The notes: generated by a model from the letters alone, not told the origin. DNA of 64,000 nucleotides from Heliophilum fasciatum (GCF_004341395.1 NZ_SLXT01000009.1:1-64000); one strand, 5' to 3'. Shown: positions 10,104 through 21,159, counted from the first letter of the stretch. A program made the numbers and translations.

Positions 10104-10280
10104 TTACGCTTTTATGTCCAGCAGGCTACCTAAGTGCGGTTGAAGCGATTTTTCCATCATTGCGACCATGGAAGCACTTGTTTGTTCAGCTGTATTCATT
10201 GACATTTTAAGAACGGAAATGGAAACCTGCTGTGCTACTTTTGCTTGACTCATTGTACTGGAAATAGCACCTATATCCAT
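10104..10280 (-). CDS. Small YjfB-family putative motility protein
   Basis: A 58-residue protein read on the minus strand. It starts MDIGAISSTMSQAKVAQQV and ends MMEKSLQPHLGSLLDIKA, which matches the YjfB-type putative motility family as I remember it (starting MDI.., ending PHLG..iDI). The site AAAGGTGTGAGGTAG lies directly before its ATG, so expression is credible. Composition is Ser/Met/Gln-rich with no membrane segment. The molecular role of the family is unknown; it is usually associated with flagellated Bacillota. It stands alone, convergent with nuoN, far from the flagellar operon in this window. Confidence 0.82.
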   Translation of the reverse strand: MDIGAISSTMSQAKVAQQVSISVLKMSMNTAEQTSASMVAMMEKSLQPHLGSLLDIKA

Positions 10281-10341
10281 CTACCTCACACCTTTATAAC
10301 GGTAATAATTCCCAAAACCAGATCCTCAATTACTTAAAATC

Positions 10342-10347
10342 ATTATA
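10342..10347 (-). promoter_or_regulatory. Candidate -10 box of the yjfB-like gene
   Basis: On the minus strand TATAAT is read at 10347-10342, 61 nt upstream of the start codon. No convincing -35 is found at 16-18 bp, so this is a weak candidate. A sigma-D type site was looked for and not clearly seen. Confidence 0.3.
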
Positions 10348-10543
10348 CATCAATTGCAGATGGAATGCTTGATCTTTTATCAGATTTATGATTTAGCTTC
10401 AGCGATACGTTGCGGTTCGACTGTAGTATATGGCTCTGGAAAACAAAATTGGTTAAAATTGATGCAATTAGCAGGACTGAGCCAATTGCTGACGAAAAGA
10501 TAGCGGAAGATTATCGGTAGCCGAATGAGTGAGGGGAAAAGTG

Positions 10544-10903
10544 ATGAATCGGCAGGAACTGGGTCGCTGGGGGGAAGAACAAGCATTTCTTCATTTAATT
10601 AATTTGGGATGGGCGCCGGTAGCGCGTAACTATCGCTGTCCCCATGGTGAGATGGATCTTATTTTTCAAAACAGTGATTGGCTGATTTTTGTCGAAGTGC
10701 GTACGCGATCATCAGGACGGTGGGGGTGGGGAGAAGAATCAATAAATTTTCGAAAAAAAAGACGATTGCTACAGATCGCGGGCTTCTTCATGCAACAATG
10801 GAAGGAAGGTTTTGTACGCTTACGTTTTGATTTGGTGGCGATTGATTATGAATCGATCGATCAATTTCGTTTGCGCCATCTGCAGGGGATCTTATTAAAT
10901 TAA
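10544..10903 (+). CDS. yraN: YraN/UPF0102 family protein
   Basis: Protein of 119 residues with the UPF0102 signature: GRWGEEQAFLHLINLGW, then HGEMDLIF and FVEVRTRS, the E...D...ExK-like nuclease-fold motif (Arg in place of the usual Lys). The family resembles Holliday-junction resolvase or restriction-endonuclease folds, but its role is not firmly established. ATG 10544 has GTGAGGGGA 6-7 bp upstream; the GTG at 10529 lies in that site. Its position before comM and dprA is common in Bacillota. Confidence 0.88.
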   Translation: MNRQELGRWGEEQAFLHLINLGWAPVARNYRCPHGEMDLIFQNSDWLIFVEVRTRSSGRWGWGEESINFRKKRRLLQIAGFFMQQWKEGFVRLRFDLVAIDYESIDQFRLRHLQGILLN

Positions 10904-10929
10904 CGACCAATAAGAGGGGATGAGAACGC

Positions 10930-12468
10930 TTGCTGGCACGGGTACAAAGTGTCGTCTTAGAAGGTTTGGAAGCTCACCCGGTATTAGTAGAGGTTGATGT
11001 AGCCAACGGACTACCTGCTTTTGATCTGGTAGGTTTAGCGGCTGCCTCCGTGCGTGAAGCGCGTGAACGTGTTCGAGCAGCCATCAAAAACAGCGCTTTT
11101 GATTTTCCTTTACAACGGATTACGGTGAATTTAGCACCGGCGAATGTACGTAAAGAAGGTTCGGGATTAGATGTAGCGATCGCGCTCGGTATCTTAGGGG
11201 CGACGGGACAGCTTCAAGGGGTCGATATAGGCAATGTTTTTGTTGTCGGCGAACTAGCCCTCGATGGAAGCATTCGGCCCGTAGATGGTGTACTGGCGAT
11301 GGCTCTGGGAATAGTTAAAAAAGCAGTTGGGCAAAAAGGTACTTGGTTTGTTGTGCCGGAAGAAAATGTTGATGAAGCTGTGCAAGTAGCAACACTGCCG
11401 GTAATGAAGGCTACTGCCTTACGGTCGCTGGTTGAAGAGTTAAGCACAGGACGTAAGCAAGCAAAGCGACAGTGTATTACTTCTTCTCCGGTCGTAACAG
11501 GTGTAGATTTAGCGGATATTCGCGATCAATCTACGGCAAAACGAGCTGTTGCAATAGCGGCAGCGGGTGGACATAACCTAGTTCTCGTAGGTTCGCCGGG
11601 TACAGGTAAAACCATGTTGGCACGAGCGTTGCCATCCATATTACCGGTGATGACGGAGCAGGAATCGTTAGATGCAACGATGATTCATTCTGTGGCGGCT
11701 CAATTACCGCATGGAGTAGGGCGCTTAGTTCATCGTCCTTTTCGGTCCCCCCACCATCACATTACCTTGCCGGCATTGATCGGTGGCGGTCGTAATCCAA
11801 GGCCTGGTGAAGTAAGCTTGGCCCATCATGGTGTGCTTTTTATGGACGAATGGCCGGAATTTTCTCGCGATGCATTAGAATCTTTACGACAACCCTTAGA
11901 AGATGGTCAGGTTACAGTGGCACGCAGTAATGGTACTGTTGTTTTCCCAACCAGGTTCATGCTTGTGGCCTCGATGAATCCTTGTCCTTGTGGGAACTTG
12001 CTTGCCGACGATAACGCATTGGAATGCACATGTACACCCAATGCCATTGAGCGATATCGCCAGCGTATTTCCGGTCCTCTTTGGGATCGTATGGATTTAC
12101 AGGTTCATGTAGCGCGGCCCCGATATGATGCATTACGTGGTGAGGGAGGAAGTGAAGAAACCTCCGCAGCAGTGCAAGCGCAGATCATGGCTGTGCGGGA
12201 AAAGCAACTATGGCGTTGGAGGCAAAAATTCGGTACGAAGGTGGCTTTTGTTAGTAACGGTCACTTGCGAACCGATATGCTTAGAGAGCTGACGACGGTT
12301 CGTCCTGAAGCGGAAGACCTTTTGAAGCAAGCTTATCAACGTTTAGGCTTAAGCGGACGTGCGGTTCATCGTACCTTGAAAGTAGCGTTGACGATTGCTG
12401 ATCTACGTGATCAGATGATCGTCGGCAGCGAAGAGGTGGCCGAAGCGTTACGTTACCGGTTACACTAA
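10930..12468 (+). CDS. comM: YifB/ComM family Mg-chelatase-like AAA+ ATPase
   Basis: Protein of 512 residues: an N-terminal Lon-protease-like (ChlI) domain (1-170), an AAA+ domain with Walker A GSPGTGKT (221-228) and Walker B GVLFMDEWPEF (301-311), and a C-terminal Mg-chelatase-like domain. A cysteine cluster (PCPCG at 351-355, CTC at 366-368) is typical of the family. ComM in Gram-negative bacteria is a branch-migration helicase aiding integration of transformed DNA; that role here is inferred. Translation starts at TTG 10930 after AGAGGGGATGAG. dprA follows. Confidence 0.9.
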   Translation: MLARVQSVVLEGLEAHPVLVEVDVANGLPAFDLVGLAAASVREARERVRAAIKNSAFDFPLQRITVNLAPANVRKEGSGLDVAIALGILGATGQLQGVDIGNVFVVGELALDGSIRPVDGVLAMALGIVKKAVGQKGTWFVVPEENVDEAVQVATLPVMKATALRSLVEELSTGRKQAKRQCITSSPVVTGVDLADIRDQSTAKRAVAIAAAGGHNLVLVGSPGTGKTMLARALPSILPVMTEQESLDATMIHSVAAQLPHGVGRLVHRPFRSPHHHITLPALIGGGRNPRPGEVSLAHHGVLFMDEWPEFSRDALESLRQPLEDGQVTVARSNGTVVFPTRFMLVASMNPCPCGNLLADDNALECTCTPNAIERYRQRISGPLWDRMDLQVHVARPRYDALRGEGGSEETSAAVQAQIMAVREKQLWRWRQKFGTKVAFVSNGHLRTDMLRELTTVRPEAEDLLKQAYQRLGLSGRAVHRTLKVALTIADLRDQMIVGSEEVAEALRYRLH

Positions 12469-12545
12469 CCGATGATGAGCAGGATATTCATGGTGATGGT
12501 AAAGTATATCCCATGGGGTAAAGCTGCTTTTGTGAAAAGACGGTC

Positions 12546-12575
12546 TTGACAAAATTACAGCCAACCCGTTATCGT
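12546..12575 (+). promoter_or_regulatory. Candidate sigma-A promoter of dprA
   Basis: TTGACA (12546-12551) and TATCGT (12570-12575) are 18 bp apart within the 164-bp gap between comM and dprA. The position argues that dprA starts at 12633 rather than at the upstream in-frame TTG, which is part of this -35 box. Confidence 0.4.
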
Positions 12576-12632
12576 AGTAGCGATTATGGCATGAATATCC
12601 AAAGATCAGGTGATGGAAGGTGTGGATTGTTC

Positions 12633-13730
12633 ATGCAACCAACTACAGCGGCAGAACGTGTGTTTTGGATTGCTCTGGCTTCATTGCCTATGATCGGCGC
12701 ACGACGTTTTTATCGGATCTTAGACCATTTCGGTTCAGCCAAAGCGGCTTGGTCAGCACCGACTCAAGCTTGGGACGGTGTTGCCGGAGTGTCTTTGATG
12801 CGTTGGTTGCCGACACTGAAAGAGCGTCATGACGATAGAATTGAGCAGTTACGCGAAAAATTGTATCGATCGTCTGTACAAGCCTTGACGATGATTGATT
12901 CATCCTATCCTGAATGGTTACGACAAATTCCCGATCCGCCGCCGGTGCTTTATATCCGTGGTGAACTGCGCCCTGAAGATAGCAAAGCCATTGCGGTGGT
13001 AGGAACGCGGCGACCATCTGCCTATGGAGAACGTGTTTGTCGTACACTGGTTAAAGAACTGACGTTGCGAGGTTGTTGCATTGTCAGTGGCTTAGCCCGG
13101 GGTATCGATGGTATTGCCCATCAAGTTGCACTGGAGAATGGGGGACGGACGATTGCTGTCATGGCGAGTGGTGTGGATATTATCTATCCCTCGGAGCATC
13201 AGCGTTTAGCCGAAGCGATCACACGCCAAGGAGCGCTGGTTAGTGAATACCCGCCAGGCTTGCCGCCGGAACCGGGACTTTTTCCGGCTCGCAACCGCGT
13301 GATTGCTGGATTATCACAAGGTGTTTTGGTGATTGAGGCCGGTGAACGTTCTGGTGCTTTGATCACGACGGACCAAGCTTTGGAGCAAGGACGGGAAGTT
13401 TTTGCTGTGCCAGGACCCATTACGCAAAAACAAAATGCCGGCACGAATCGCTTGATTCAACAAGGGGCAAAACTGGTGATGAATGTGAATGATATTTTGG
13501 CCGATGAGCAGGGCTGTTTACCTTTTGGAGATACTGCTGTTAGCGTGCCACCGGTTTTGTCGTCGACAGAACAGCAAGTGTTGGGTTGCCTCAATTGGGA
13601 TCCTCAGGGCGCCGATGAAATTATCCGCCTGACGGGCTTGCCGGAGAGGACCGTTGCTACCACCTTGACCTTATTAGAACTAAAAAACATGATTCGTACC
13701 CTGCCGGGTGAACGTTTTGTGATTGCCTAA
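12633..13730 (+). CDS. dprA: DNA-processing protein DprA
   Basis: Protein of 365 residues that in the family binds incoming single-stranded DNA and loads RecA during transformation. An N-terminal HhH/SAM-like part precedes the Rossmann core with GTRRPSAYGE, SGLARGIDGIAHQVA, FPARNRVIAGLS and SGALITTDQAL, all conserved. A winged-helix (DML1-like) C-terminus follows from about residue 300. ATG 12633 is chosen with GGAAGGTG upstream; the longer in-frame start overlaps a likely promoter. Neighbours comM and topA are usual. Confidence 0.93.
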   Translation: MQPTTAAERVFWIALASLPMIGARRFYRILDHFGSAKAAWSAPTQAWDGVAGVSLMRWLPTLKERHDDRIEQLREKLYRSSVQALTMIDSSYPEWLRQIPDPPPVLYIRGELRPEDSKAIAVVGTRRPSAYGERVCRTLVKELTLRGCCIVSGLARGIDGIAHQVALENGGRTIAVMASGVDIIYPSEHQRLAEAITRQGALVSEYPPGLPPEPGLFPARNRVIAGLSQGVLVIEAGERSGALITTDQALEQGREVFAVPGPITQKQNAGTNRLIQQGAKLVMNVNDILADEQGCLPFGDTAVSVPPVLSSTEQQVLGCLNWDPQGADEIIRLTGLPERTVATTLTLLELKNMIRTLPGERFVIA

Positions 13731-13834
13731 GTGAAAAATAGATGCATATTTTTTATTTCTAGGCCATAATAGGCGTTAACGGGTTTCTTCCGGATGCAGA
13801 TCATGTAAAGCAAGCAGCATGGACAGATTCCTGC

Positions 13835-13843
13835 TGGTATAAG
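13835..13843 (+). promoter_or_regulatory. Candidate extended -10 promoter of topA
   Basis: TGGTATAAG is an extended -10 (TGn plus TATAAG) about 40 nt before the topA start. No proper -35 lies at the right distance, which extended -10 promoters tolerate. The 153-bp gap after dprA otherwise holds no gene. Confidence 0.35.
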
Positions 13844-13883
13844 AATAAATCCTGAGGATATGGAAATAAACGAGGTGAACTGG

Positions 13884-16004
13884 TTGTCCAAGATGTCCAA
13901 GGTGCTTGTTATTGTAGAATCACCAGCCAAAGCCAAGACGATCGGTAAGTTTTTAGGGCGCCGTTATCAGGTGAAGGCGTCCATGGGACATGTACGTGAT
14001 TTACCGAAAAGTCAATTTGGTGTCGATGTGGAGCAAGATTTTGAGCCGAAATATATTACCATACGCGGCAAAGGCGATCTGTTGAAAGAACTCCGCACTG
14101 CTGCCAAAAAGGCCGATAAGATTTTGTTAGGCCCTGACCCGGATCGAGAAGGTGAAGCGATTGCTTGGCATTTAAGTCAAGTCTTGGGCGTGGAAGCGAT
14201 GCAGCCTTGCCGGATCGAATTTCATGAAATCACCAAGTCGGCCATCCAGAACGCTGTTAAACATCCCCGGCAGATCGATTTACATCGAGTTGAAGCTCAG
14301 CAGGCTCGGCGTATTCTTGACCGCCTTGTCGGCTATAACCTAAGTCCCCTGCTTTGGCGTAAGATCCGTAAAGGACTTTCGGCAGGACGCGTACAGTCAG
14401 TAGCTGTTTCCATGATCTGTGAACGGGAAGAGGAGATTCGTGCCTTCCAAAAGGAAGAGTACTGGACGCTTACCGTTCTCTTAAAAGCAGGCAAAGGCAA
14501 ATTAAAGGCTCGTTTACTACGCCAAGGTGATCAAAAGCTGGAGATCACTTCGGAAGAGCAGATGAATCAAGTGTTACAAACGCTTGATGGCCGAGAATTT
14601 ATCGTTAAAGAGATTAAAAAGCGTGAAAAACGTCGTAATCCGGCACCGCCGTTTACGACGAGTTCGCTGCAACAGGAAGCCTATCGTAAACTTGGCTTCA
14701 CGGCACGACGAACGATGATGGTGGCCCAACAGCTTTATGAAGGGATTGACCTGGGAGAAGAAGGTACGGTAGGTTTGGTAACTTATATTCGTACCGACTC
14801 GGTTCGTGTTGCCGATACGGCCTTAGCTGATGTACGAGATTATATTGGTCAGCGTTTCGGAGCGGACTATGTGCCGGAAGAAGCCCGTGTTTTTCCCACC
14901 AAAAGCCGTTCCCAAGATGCTCATGAAGCGATTCGCCCTACATCGTTGGAGCGAGTGCCGGAAGCGATGCGCTCCGTATTAACGTCGGAACAGTACAAAT
15001 TATATAAGCTGATCTTTGAACGCTTTGTTGCCAGTCAGATGAGTGTAGCGGTTTTGGATACAACGACATTGGAAATCGAAGCCGGTGACTACGGGTTTCG
15101 TGCCAATGGTTCGGTTGTTAAGTTCTTTGGTTTTATGAAAGTATATATAGAAGGAAAAGATGAAGAAAGTAGCGACGATGAAGGCTTGCTGCCCGATGTA
15201 GCTGTAGGAGAAACATTACATCAAGTTCAGTTGGAGCCAAAGCAGCATTTCACCCAACCGCCACCGCGATTTACGGAAGCGACACTGGTGAAGACCTTGG
15301 AAGAGAACGGCATTGGTCGTCCCTCTACTTATGCACCGACCATTGAGACGATTGTTATGCGTGGCTATGTAGCACGAGAAGATAAGCAGTTTTTTCCAAC
15401 GGAGCTCGGTGAAATTGTGGTTGACCTGCTCAAAGAGCATTTTACTGAGATTGTTGATGTAGAATTTACGGCCGGTATGGAACATCAACTCGATGAAATT
15501 GCTGAGGGCCAGGTTGCTTGGCGCGATGTGTTGCGCCGTTTTTACGAGCCATTTAAACACACCCTTGAAGAAGCTGAACAACAAATTGGTACGATTGACA
15601 TTGTTCCGGAAGTATCGGATCAAACATGCGATCTGTGCGGTGCGAATCTTGTCGTTAAGATGGGTCGTTTTGGCAAATTTTTAGCTTGCCCACGTTTTCC
15701 CGAGTGTCGCTTTACGAAGCCCTTGCTGGAGGAAATCGGCGTAACTTGTCCAAGATGTGATGGTGCTGTTGTAGCGCGTCGTTCCAAAAAAGGGCGCAAG
15801 TTTTTTGGCTGTGCCAAATACCCGGAATGTGATTATGTGTCTTGGGATCGACCGACGAATCTTGCTTGTCCGCAATGCAATCAACGTTTGGTGATCAAAG
15901 AATCGAAGAAAAACGGTGCACGCCACATCTGTCCGGAACCGGGCTGTGGTTATGAAGAAGTGGTTGTCGAAACAAATGAGCAGGAACAGGGGACAGGATC
16001 GTGA
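13884..16004 (+). CDS. topA: DNA topoisomerase I
   Basis: Type IA topoisomerase of 706 residues that relaxes negative supercoils. The Toprim domain shows [12 protein letters not shown] at the N-terminus and the acidic [15 protein letters not shown]; the catalytic tyrosine is Tyr301 in [14 protein letters not shown]. The C-terminus (about 580-700) has three zinc-ribbon units with Cys4-type spacing (CDLC..CPRFPEC, CPRC..CAKYPEC, CPQC..CPEPGC). TTG 13884 is preferred because GAGGTG ends 6 bp upstream; ATG 13893 and ATG 13860 are alternatives. It overlaps trmFO by 4 bp. Confidence 0.95.
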   Translation: MSKMSKVLVIVESPAKAKTIGKFLGRRYQVKASMGHVRDLPKSQFGVDVEQDFEPKYITIRGKGDLLKELRTAAKKADKILLGPDPDREGEAIAWHLSQVLGVEAMQPCRIEFHEITKSAIQNAVKHPRQIDLHRVEAQQARRILDRLVGYNLSPLLWRKIRKGLSAGRVQSVAVSMICEREEEIRAFQKEEYWTLTVLLKAGKGKLKARLLRQGDQKLEITSEEQMNQVLQTLDGREFIVKEIKKREKRRNPAPPFTTSSLQQEAYRKLGFTARRTMMVAQQLYEGIDLGEEGTVGLVTYIRTDSVRVADTALADVRDYIGQRFGADYVPEEARVFPTKSRSQDAHEAIRPTSLERVPEAMRSVLTSEQYKLYKLIFERFVASQMSVAVLDTTTLEIEAGDYGFRANGSVVKFFGFMKVYIEGKDEESSDDEGLLPDVAVGETLHQVQLEPKQHFTQPPPRFTEATLVKTLEENGIGRPSTYAPTIETIVMRGYVAREDKQFFPTELGEIVVDLLKEHFTEIVDVEFTAGMEHQLDEIAEGQVAWRDVLRRFYEPFKHTLEEAEQQIGTIDIVPEVSDQTCDLCGANLVVKMGRFGKFLACPRFPECRFTKPLLEEIGVTCPRCDGAVVARRSKKGRKFFGCAKYPECDYVSWDRPTNLACPQCNQRLVIKESKKNGARHICPEPGCGYEEVVVETNEQEQGTGS

Positions 16005-17296
16005 AAGTTACAGTGATAGGCGGCGGTTTAGCCGGCGCCGAGGCAGCGTGGCAGATTGCTGAGCGCGGAATTGATGTGCAACTTTATGAAATGCGGCCAA
16101 CGACAATGACGCCAGCCCATCATACGGGCGACTTGGCTGAATTGGTTTGCTCGAATTCCCTGCGCGGGGCAGCGCTGGAGAATGCTGTTGGCCTATTGAA
16201 GGAAGAATTGAGGCAACTGGGCTCATTGATCATGAGAGCTGCTGACGCCAGTTCGGTGCCGGCAGGCGGTGCATTAGCCGTTGATCGTCAGACCTTTTCG
16301 CGAATGATTACGGAACATCTTGAGGCTCATCCGCGGGTACGCATTGAGCGAAGAGAAGTAACCGATATTCCTGATGAGGGCATTGTGATCATTGCCAGTG
16401 GTCCTTTGACTTCATCCGATCTTTCGCAGGCAATCGGCAAACTTACCGGTCAAGAAAAACTTTATTTTTATGATGCGGCTGCGCCCATCGTCGACGGAGA
16501 GACGATCGATCATGCAGTCGCTTTTTGGGCGTCCCGCTATGACAAGGGTGATGCTGACTACCTGAATTGTCCCATGACTCAAGAGGAATATGAGCGGTTT
16601 TACGATGCATTGATCACCGCAGAGATTCATCCCCGTAAGGACTTTGAAAAAGAGATCTTTTTTGAAGGTTGTATGCCTGTTGAGGTGATGGCCAAACGGG
16701 GACGGCAAACGCTGTTATTTGGCCCGCTTAAGCCGGTGGGCCTCATTGATCCGCGCAATGGACGGCAGGCTTACGCTGTGGTGCAATTGCGACGGGAAAA
16801 TCGCGAAGGTACTATGTTTAATTTGGTTGGTTTTCAGACGCACTTGAAGTGGCCTGAGCAGAAACGTGTTTTCCGGATGATCCCAGGTCTGGAGCAAGCC
16901 GAGTTTCTCCGCTATGGTGTCATGCATCGCAATACTTTTATCAATGGTCCTCTTTTGTTAACACCGACGTATCAACTACGTACGGACAAGCGAATTTTCT
17001 TTGCCGGACAAATTACCGGTGTCGAAGGTTATGTCGAATCGGCTTCTTCCGGGTTTGTCGCCGGAGTGAATGCCGTCCGTCAAGTACTCGGTCAGCCAAG
17101 AGCCCTTTTCCCAGCGGCAACAGCCATCGGTGCGTTAGCGACGTATGTGTCCAGTGCTGATCCGGCCCATTTTCAACCAATGAATGTAACCTACGGTTTG
17201 TTTCCGCCATTACCGCATAAAATCAAAGGCAAGCGTTTGCGCCAAGCAGCTCATGCAGAGCGGGCCTTGCAGATGATCGAATGTTGTCATGTATGA
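16001..17296 (+). CDS. trmFO: tRNA (uracil-54-C5) methyltransferase, folate/FAD-dependent TrmFO
   Basis: Flavoenzyme of 431 residues that methylates U54 of the tRNA T-loop using methylenetetrahydrofolate. The FAD-binding [11 protein letters not shown] is at 7-17. Cys50 in [12 protein letters not shown] and Cys224 in [11 protein letters not shown] correspond in spacing to the catalytic pair known in the B. subtilis enzyme (Cys53/Cys226). The GTG start overlaps the topA stop as GTGA. The folate-dependent form is typical of Bacillota. Confidence 0.96.
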   Translation: MKVTVIGGGLAGAEAAWQIAERGIDVQLYEMRPTTMTPAHHTGDLAELVCSNSLRGAALENAVGLLKEELRQLGSLIMRAADASSVPAGGALAVDRQTFSRMITEHLEAHPRVRIERREVTDIPDEGIVIIASGPLTSSDLSQAIGKLTGQEKLYFYDAAAPIVDGETIDHAVAFWASRYDKGDADYLNCPMTQEEYERFYDALITAEIHPRKDFEKEIFFEGCMPVEVMAKRGRQTLLFGPLKPVGLIDPRNGRQAYAVVQLRRENREGTMFNLVGFQTHLKWPEQKRVFRMIPGLEQAEFLRYGVMHRNTFINGPLLLTPTYQLRTDKRIFFAGQITGVEGYVESASSGFVAGVNAVRQVLGQPRALFPAATAIGALATYVSSADPAHFQPMNVTYGLFPPLPHKIKGKRLRQAAHAERALQMIECCHV

Positions 17297-18249
17297 GTAA
17301 GAAAGTTTTTCCACAACACCAGGGAGAAAATGATCCGGCAGTACGGCGATTTTTAGATTACCTCTTGGTGGAGCGTGCTGCCTCTCCCCATACACTGCTG
17401 GCCTATGGCGCGGATTTGCGGGAGTTAATGCGCTTGCTGGAGCAACGCTACGGTCATGTACCTGCCTGGACAACAATCCAACCAGAGATGTTGCGGCTGG
17501 CCTTAAGCGGCTTGCATAGCGCTGGCAACAGCCGAGCTTCGATGGCGCGCAAACTGGCTGCTTGGCGCAGTTTCTTTCGCTTTTTACAGCGAGAAGGTCT
17601 GCGTCACGACAATCCGATGCGGCGCTTGCGCGCACCCAAGTTAGGGCACCGTTTACCTAAGGCGTTGGCGCAGAAGGAAACAGAGCATTTGCTCGATGAT
17701 CAGCCACCACGTCCTTTGGATGATCCGCGACAACGTGCGTTGATCTGGCGCGATCAAGCGATTTTGGAACTACTCTATGGTTGCGGTTTACGGGTTAGCG
17801 AGCTTTGCCAGTTACATCTCGCGGATTTGGATTTAGATCTTGCTTACGTGCGCGTCTGGGGTAAGGGTAGCAAAGAGCGGATTGTTCCGATGGGCGAAAT
17901 GGCGAAGGAAGCACTACGCCTTTATATCGATGAGGGAAGGCCTTGGCTGCTGCAGTCCAATGAGGAAGCGTCAACGGCCCTCTTTCTTAACGCGCGCGGT
18001 GGTGCTTTAGGTGTGCGGGCGATACAAATGATGATACATAAACTGGCACAAGGGGCAGGGTTGAATCAAAAAGTGACGCCACATACGTTTCGCCATTCTT
18101 TTGCAACGCACTTACTGGAAGGTGGCGCCGATTTGCGAACAGTGCAAGAATTATTAGGTCATAGTCAGCTTTCAACAACGCAGATCTATACATCGGTATC
18201 GGTGGAACGGTTGAAAAAAACCTATGACCGCACGCACCCGCGAGCGTAA
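17293..18249 (+). CDS. xerC: Tyrosine recombinase XerC
   Basis: Site-specific recombinase for chromosome dimer resolution, 318 residues from ATG 17293. An N-terminal SAM-like DNA-binding domain precedes the catalytic domain, where Arg167, Lys191 (GKGSK), His264, Arg267 ([11 protein letters not shown]), His290 (LGHSQLS) and the nucleophile Tyr299 are all present. ATG 17293 overlaps the trmFO stop as ATGA; an in-frame ATG at 17281 is a possible alternative, and neither has a strong ribosome binding site. The trmFO-xerC-hslVU-codY order is as in B. subtilis. Confidence 0.94.
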   Translation: MSKKVFPQHQGENDPAVRRFLDYLLVERAASPHTLLAYGADLRELMRLLEQRYGHVPAWTTIQPEMLRLALSGLHSAGNSRASMARKLAAWRSFFRFLQREGLRHDNPMRRLRAPKLGHRLPKALAQKETEHLLDDQPPRPLDDPRQRALIWRDQAILELLYGCGLRVSELCQLHLADLDLDLAYVRVWGKGSKERIVPMGEMAKEALRLYIDEGRPWLLQSNEEASTALFLNARGGALGVRAIQMMIHKLAQGAGLNQKVTPHTFRHSFATHLLEGGADLRTVQELLGHSQLSTTQIYTSVSVERLKKTYDRTHPRA

Positions 18250-18283
18250 CGTTGCCCAGGCATATTTTTAAGGAGGCTTTCGA

Positions 18284-18832
18284 ATGGAGTTTCGCGGCAC
18301 GACGATTGTGGCTGTAAAAAAAGGCAATCAAGTTGCAGTGGCCGGTGACGGGCAAATTACCTTAGGTGACAAAACGATCATGAAGTCTACGGCCAGGAAG
18401 GTGCGCCGTCTCTATCACGATCAAGTGATCGTCGGTATTGCCGGTTCGGTAGCTGATGCATTGACCTTGCTGGATAAATTAGAAAGCAAACTGAATGAGC
18501 ATCGCGGTAACTTGCAGCGGGCTGCTGTTGATCTGGCCCGTGAATGGCGTACGGATCGGTATTTACGCAAGCTTGAAGCGTTGATGTTAGCCGCTGATGC
18601 ACGGCAGTTATTATTGATTGCCGGGTCTGGTGAAGTGATCGAACCGGATGATGGCGTAGCGGCCATCGGCTCTGGGGGACCTTATGCGCTGGCGGCAGCT
18701 CGATCACTGTCTCGGCATACGGATTTACCACCAAGTCAAATTGCCCGTCATGCCTTGCAGATTGCTGCGGAGATCTGCGTTTATACCAATGATCAAATCA
18801 CGGTGGAAGAGATAGGGGGAACAAAGCCGTGA
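18284..18832 (+). CDS. hslV: ATP-dependent protease proteolytic subunit HslV (ClpQ)
   Basis: Proteasome-beta-like peptidase of 182 residues, partner of HslU. The short propeptide MEFRG precedes the TTIVAV motif, so the presumed N-terminal nucleophile after processing is Thr6. AGDGQITLG and [12 protein letters not shown] are conserved family segments. A consensus AAGGAGG lies upstream of the ATG. Its last bases overlap hslU as GTGA, matching obligatory co-production. Confidence 0.95.
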   Translation: MEFRGTTIVAVKKGNQVAVAGDGQITLGDKTIMKSTARKVRRLYHDQVIVGIAGSVADALTLLDKLESKLNEHRGNLQRAAVDLAREWRTDRYLRKLEALMLAADARQLLLIAGSGEVIEPDDGVAAIGSGGPYALAAARSLSRHTDLPPSQIARHALQIAAEICVYTNDQITVEEIGGTKP

Positions 18833-20220
18833 GTACAGAACAACTGACGCCACGGGCCATTGTCGAAGAGCTCGATCGTTATATTGTCGGTCAGCGTGCG
18901 GCCAAAAAAGCTGTAGCTATTGCCTTACGCAATCGTTACCGTCGTCACTGTCTGCCTGAAGCGATGCGTGATGAAATTACGCCCAAAAATATCTTGATGA
19001 TTGGACCGACCGGTGTAGGCAAGACGGAAATTGCTCGCCGCCTCGCTCGCCTTGTACAAGCGCCTTTTATTAAGGTCGAAGCGACGAAGTTTACCGAAGT
19101 GGGCTACGTTGGACGGGATGTCGAATCGATGGTACGCGATCTTGTAGAGATGGCGATTCGGATGATCAAAGCAGAAAAACTGGAAGATGTACAGCAAGCA
19201 GCAGTTCGGGAAGCCAATGAACGTTTGCTGGAGCACCTTGTGCCACAGCCCAAGCCAACGCGCCCGGGGATCAATCCTTTTGAGATGATTTTTGGCGGGT
19301 CGGCAAATACACCAACAACACAGGAACTCGATCCGGCGATTCGCGAAAAGCGTGCCATTATCCGGGAGAAGCTAAAACGTTTGGAACTGGAAGACGATTG
19401 GGTCGAAGTCGAAATAGAAGATCATGCTCAACCCCTTGGTGGTTTCATGAATCAGGGCGGTATGGATGATATGGGCATGAATCTGCAAAATATGCTCGGC
19501 CAGATGCTACCGCGGATCAAGAAAAAAAAGCGAGTTAAAGTTAAGGAAGCGCGCGAGATTCTGGCTGTGCAAGAAGCACAAAAGCTGATCGACATGGAAG
19601 CAGTGCAGCGGTTAGCCGTTGAGCGGGCGGAACAATCAGGGATCATCTTTCTTGACGAAATCGATAAGATTGCCCAGCGTGAAGGTGGCCAAGGTCCCGA
19701 TGTTTCACGAGGTGGTGTTCAAAGGGATATTTTGCCGATTGTTGAAGGGTCGACTGTGATGACCAAATACGGACCGGTAAAGACGGACCATATTCTGTTC
19801 ATTGCCGCCGGCGCTTTTCATGTATCAAAGCCATCCGATCTGATTCCCGAACTGCAAGGACGGTTTCCCTTGCGTGTGGAATTAGAAGCATTGAGTCAAG
19901 AGGATTTTCAACGGATTCTTACGGAACCGGAAAATTCACTTTTGAAGCAATATGTGGCCTTATTATCAACGGAGAACCTCCATTTGGAATTCACAGAAGA
20001 TGGTATCGAAGCCATGGCCTCGATCGCTTTTCGTGTCAACGGGCAAACTGAAAATATCGGAGCACGGCGCTTGCACACGATCTTGGAAAAGGTTTTAGAA
20101 GAGATCTCTTTTGAAGCACCGGAATGGAAGGAACCGAAGGTGGTCATCGACAAGCATTATGTCGAAAAGCGCCTCAACGATATTGTCGAAAAAGAAGATC
20201 TAAGTAGATATATTTTATGA
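18829..20220 (+). CDS. hslU: HslU (ClpY) unfoldase ATPase
   Basis: AAA+ ATPase of 463 residues that unfolds substrates for HslV. Walker A GPTGVGKT lies at 59-66 and Walker B FLDEID at about 274-279; a Met/Gly-rich intermediate domain (about 140-230) includes [15 protein letters not shown]. The C-terminal LSRYIL is the tail that docks into HslV and opens its pore. Translation starts at GTG, overlapping hslV. Confidence 0.96.
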   Translation: MSTEQLTPRAIVEELDRYIVGQRAAKKAVAIALRNRYRRHCLPEAMRDEITPKNILMIGPTGVGKTEIARRLARLVQAPFIKVEATKFTEVGYVGRDVESMVRDLVEMAIRMIKAEKLEDVQQAAVREANERLLEHLVPQPKPTRPGINPFEMIFGGSANTPTTQELDPAIREKRAIIREKLKRLELEDDWVEVEIEDHAQPLGGFMNQGGMDDMGMNLQNMLGQMLPRIKKKKRVKVKEAREILAVQEAQKLIDMEAVQRLAVERAEQSGIIFLDEIDKIAQREGGQGPDVSRGGVQRDILPIVEGSTVMTKYGPVKTDHILFIAAGAFHVSKPSDLIPELQGRFPLRVELEALSQEDFQRILTEPENSLLKQYVALLSTENLHLEFTEDGIEAMASIAFRVNGQTENIGARRLHTILEKVLEEISFEAPEWKEPKVVIDKHYVEKRLNDIVEKEDLSRYIL

Positions 20221-20225
20221 ATAAG

Positions 20226-20234
20226 TGTTATAAT
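20226..20234 (+). promoter_or_regulatory. Extended -10 promoter of codY
   Basis: TGTTATAAT is a perfect extended -10, 76 nt upstream of the codY start, just after the hslU stop. No good -35 is seen. It would let codY be transcribed independently of hslVU. Confidence 0.5.
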
Positions 20235-20309
20235 ACAAAATTAGAACGGTATTGATTGAGCTCCCGCCAGATTTTTGGGCGAGCGACGTAAGGAGGAACG
20301 TAAGGCAGT

Positions 20310-21098
20310 ATGGCAATGGCAACGTTATTAGAAAAAACACGTATCGTCAACCGCCTTATTCAAAAGTCTGCTGGACATCCGGTTAATTTTGAAGAAATGG
20401 CTAAAATTGTATCCGAGCTAATTAACTCGAATTGCTATATCATCGATCGCCGAGGCAAAATCCTCGGCTATGCTTTTATGCCCAACTTTGATTGTGGCAT
20501 CATGATTGATATTGTTCATCATACAGAGCGATTTCCGGAAAGCTATAATCAGGATTTGTTACGTGTAACGGAGACACAAGCCAACTATTGTCAGTTAACT
20601 AATGCTTGTGTGTTTAACTACGGTGAAAAATGCTCCTATGGGCATAAATTAATGACGGTGACGCTGATTTTGGGCGGTGGTCAGCGTCTTGGGACGCTAG
20701 TCCTGGCGAAGTTTAATGAGGAGTTTACGAATGAAGATTTAATTTTAGCGGAGTATGCTGCTACTGTCGTTGGCATGGAGATCTTGCGTGCCAAAGCAGA
20801 GCGCTTGGAAGAAGAAGCTCGTAAAAAAGCAGCTGTACAAATCGCCATCGGTACACTTTCCTATAGTGAACTGGAAGCAGTAGAGCATATCTTCTCTGAG
20901 CTTGATGGGAACGAAGGGCTGCTAGTCGCTTCCAAAATTGCTGATCGTGTCGGTATTACTCGTTCGGTGATCGTCAATGCCTTGCGCAAATTTGAGAGTG
21001 CCGGCGTTATTGAATCAAAGTCATTAGGCATGAAGGGGACCTATATTCGCATCCTTAACGATAATCTGCTGGAGGAGTTGGAAAAACTCCGCCATTAA
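20310..21098 (+). CDS. codY: Global nutrient-sensing repressor CodY
   Basis: DNA-binding regulator of 262 residues that senses branched-chain amino acids and, in many species, GTP. The N-terminal GAF domain (about 1-160) starts [13 protein letters not shown]; the C-terminal winged helix near 205-250 contains [19 protein letters not shown], the conserved recognition helix region. AGGAGG lies 13 bp before the ATG, rather far. In B. subtilis CodY represses the fla/che promoter lying directly downstream; the same arrangement is seen here, but I found no convincing CodY box. Confidence 0.97.
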   Translation: MAMATLLEKTRIVNRLIQKSAGHPVNFEEMAKIVSELINSNCYIIDRRGKILGYAFMPNFDCGIMIDIVHHTERFPESYNQDLLRVTETQANYCQLTNACVFNYGEKCSYGHKLMTVTLILGGGQRLGTLVLAKFNEEFTNEDLILAEYAATVVGMEILRAKAERLEEEARKKAAVQIAIGTLSYSELEAVEHIFSELDGNEGLLVASKIADRVGITRSVIVNALRKFESAGVIESKSLGMKGTYIRILNDNLLEELEKLRH

Positions 21099-21159
21099 TA
21101 ATTGCTTCTCTTTGATGTTTTTAGGTTGGAATGTCATAGTTTTATCGGATATCAGCGTT

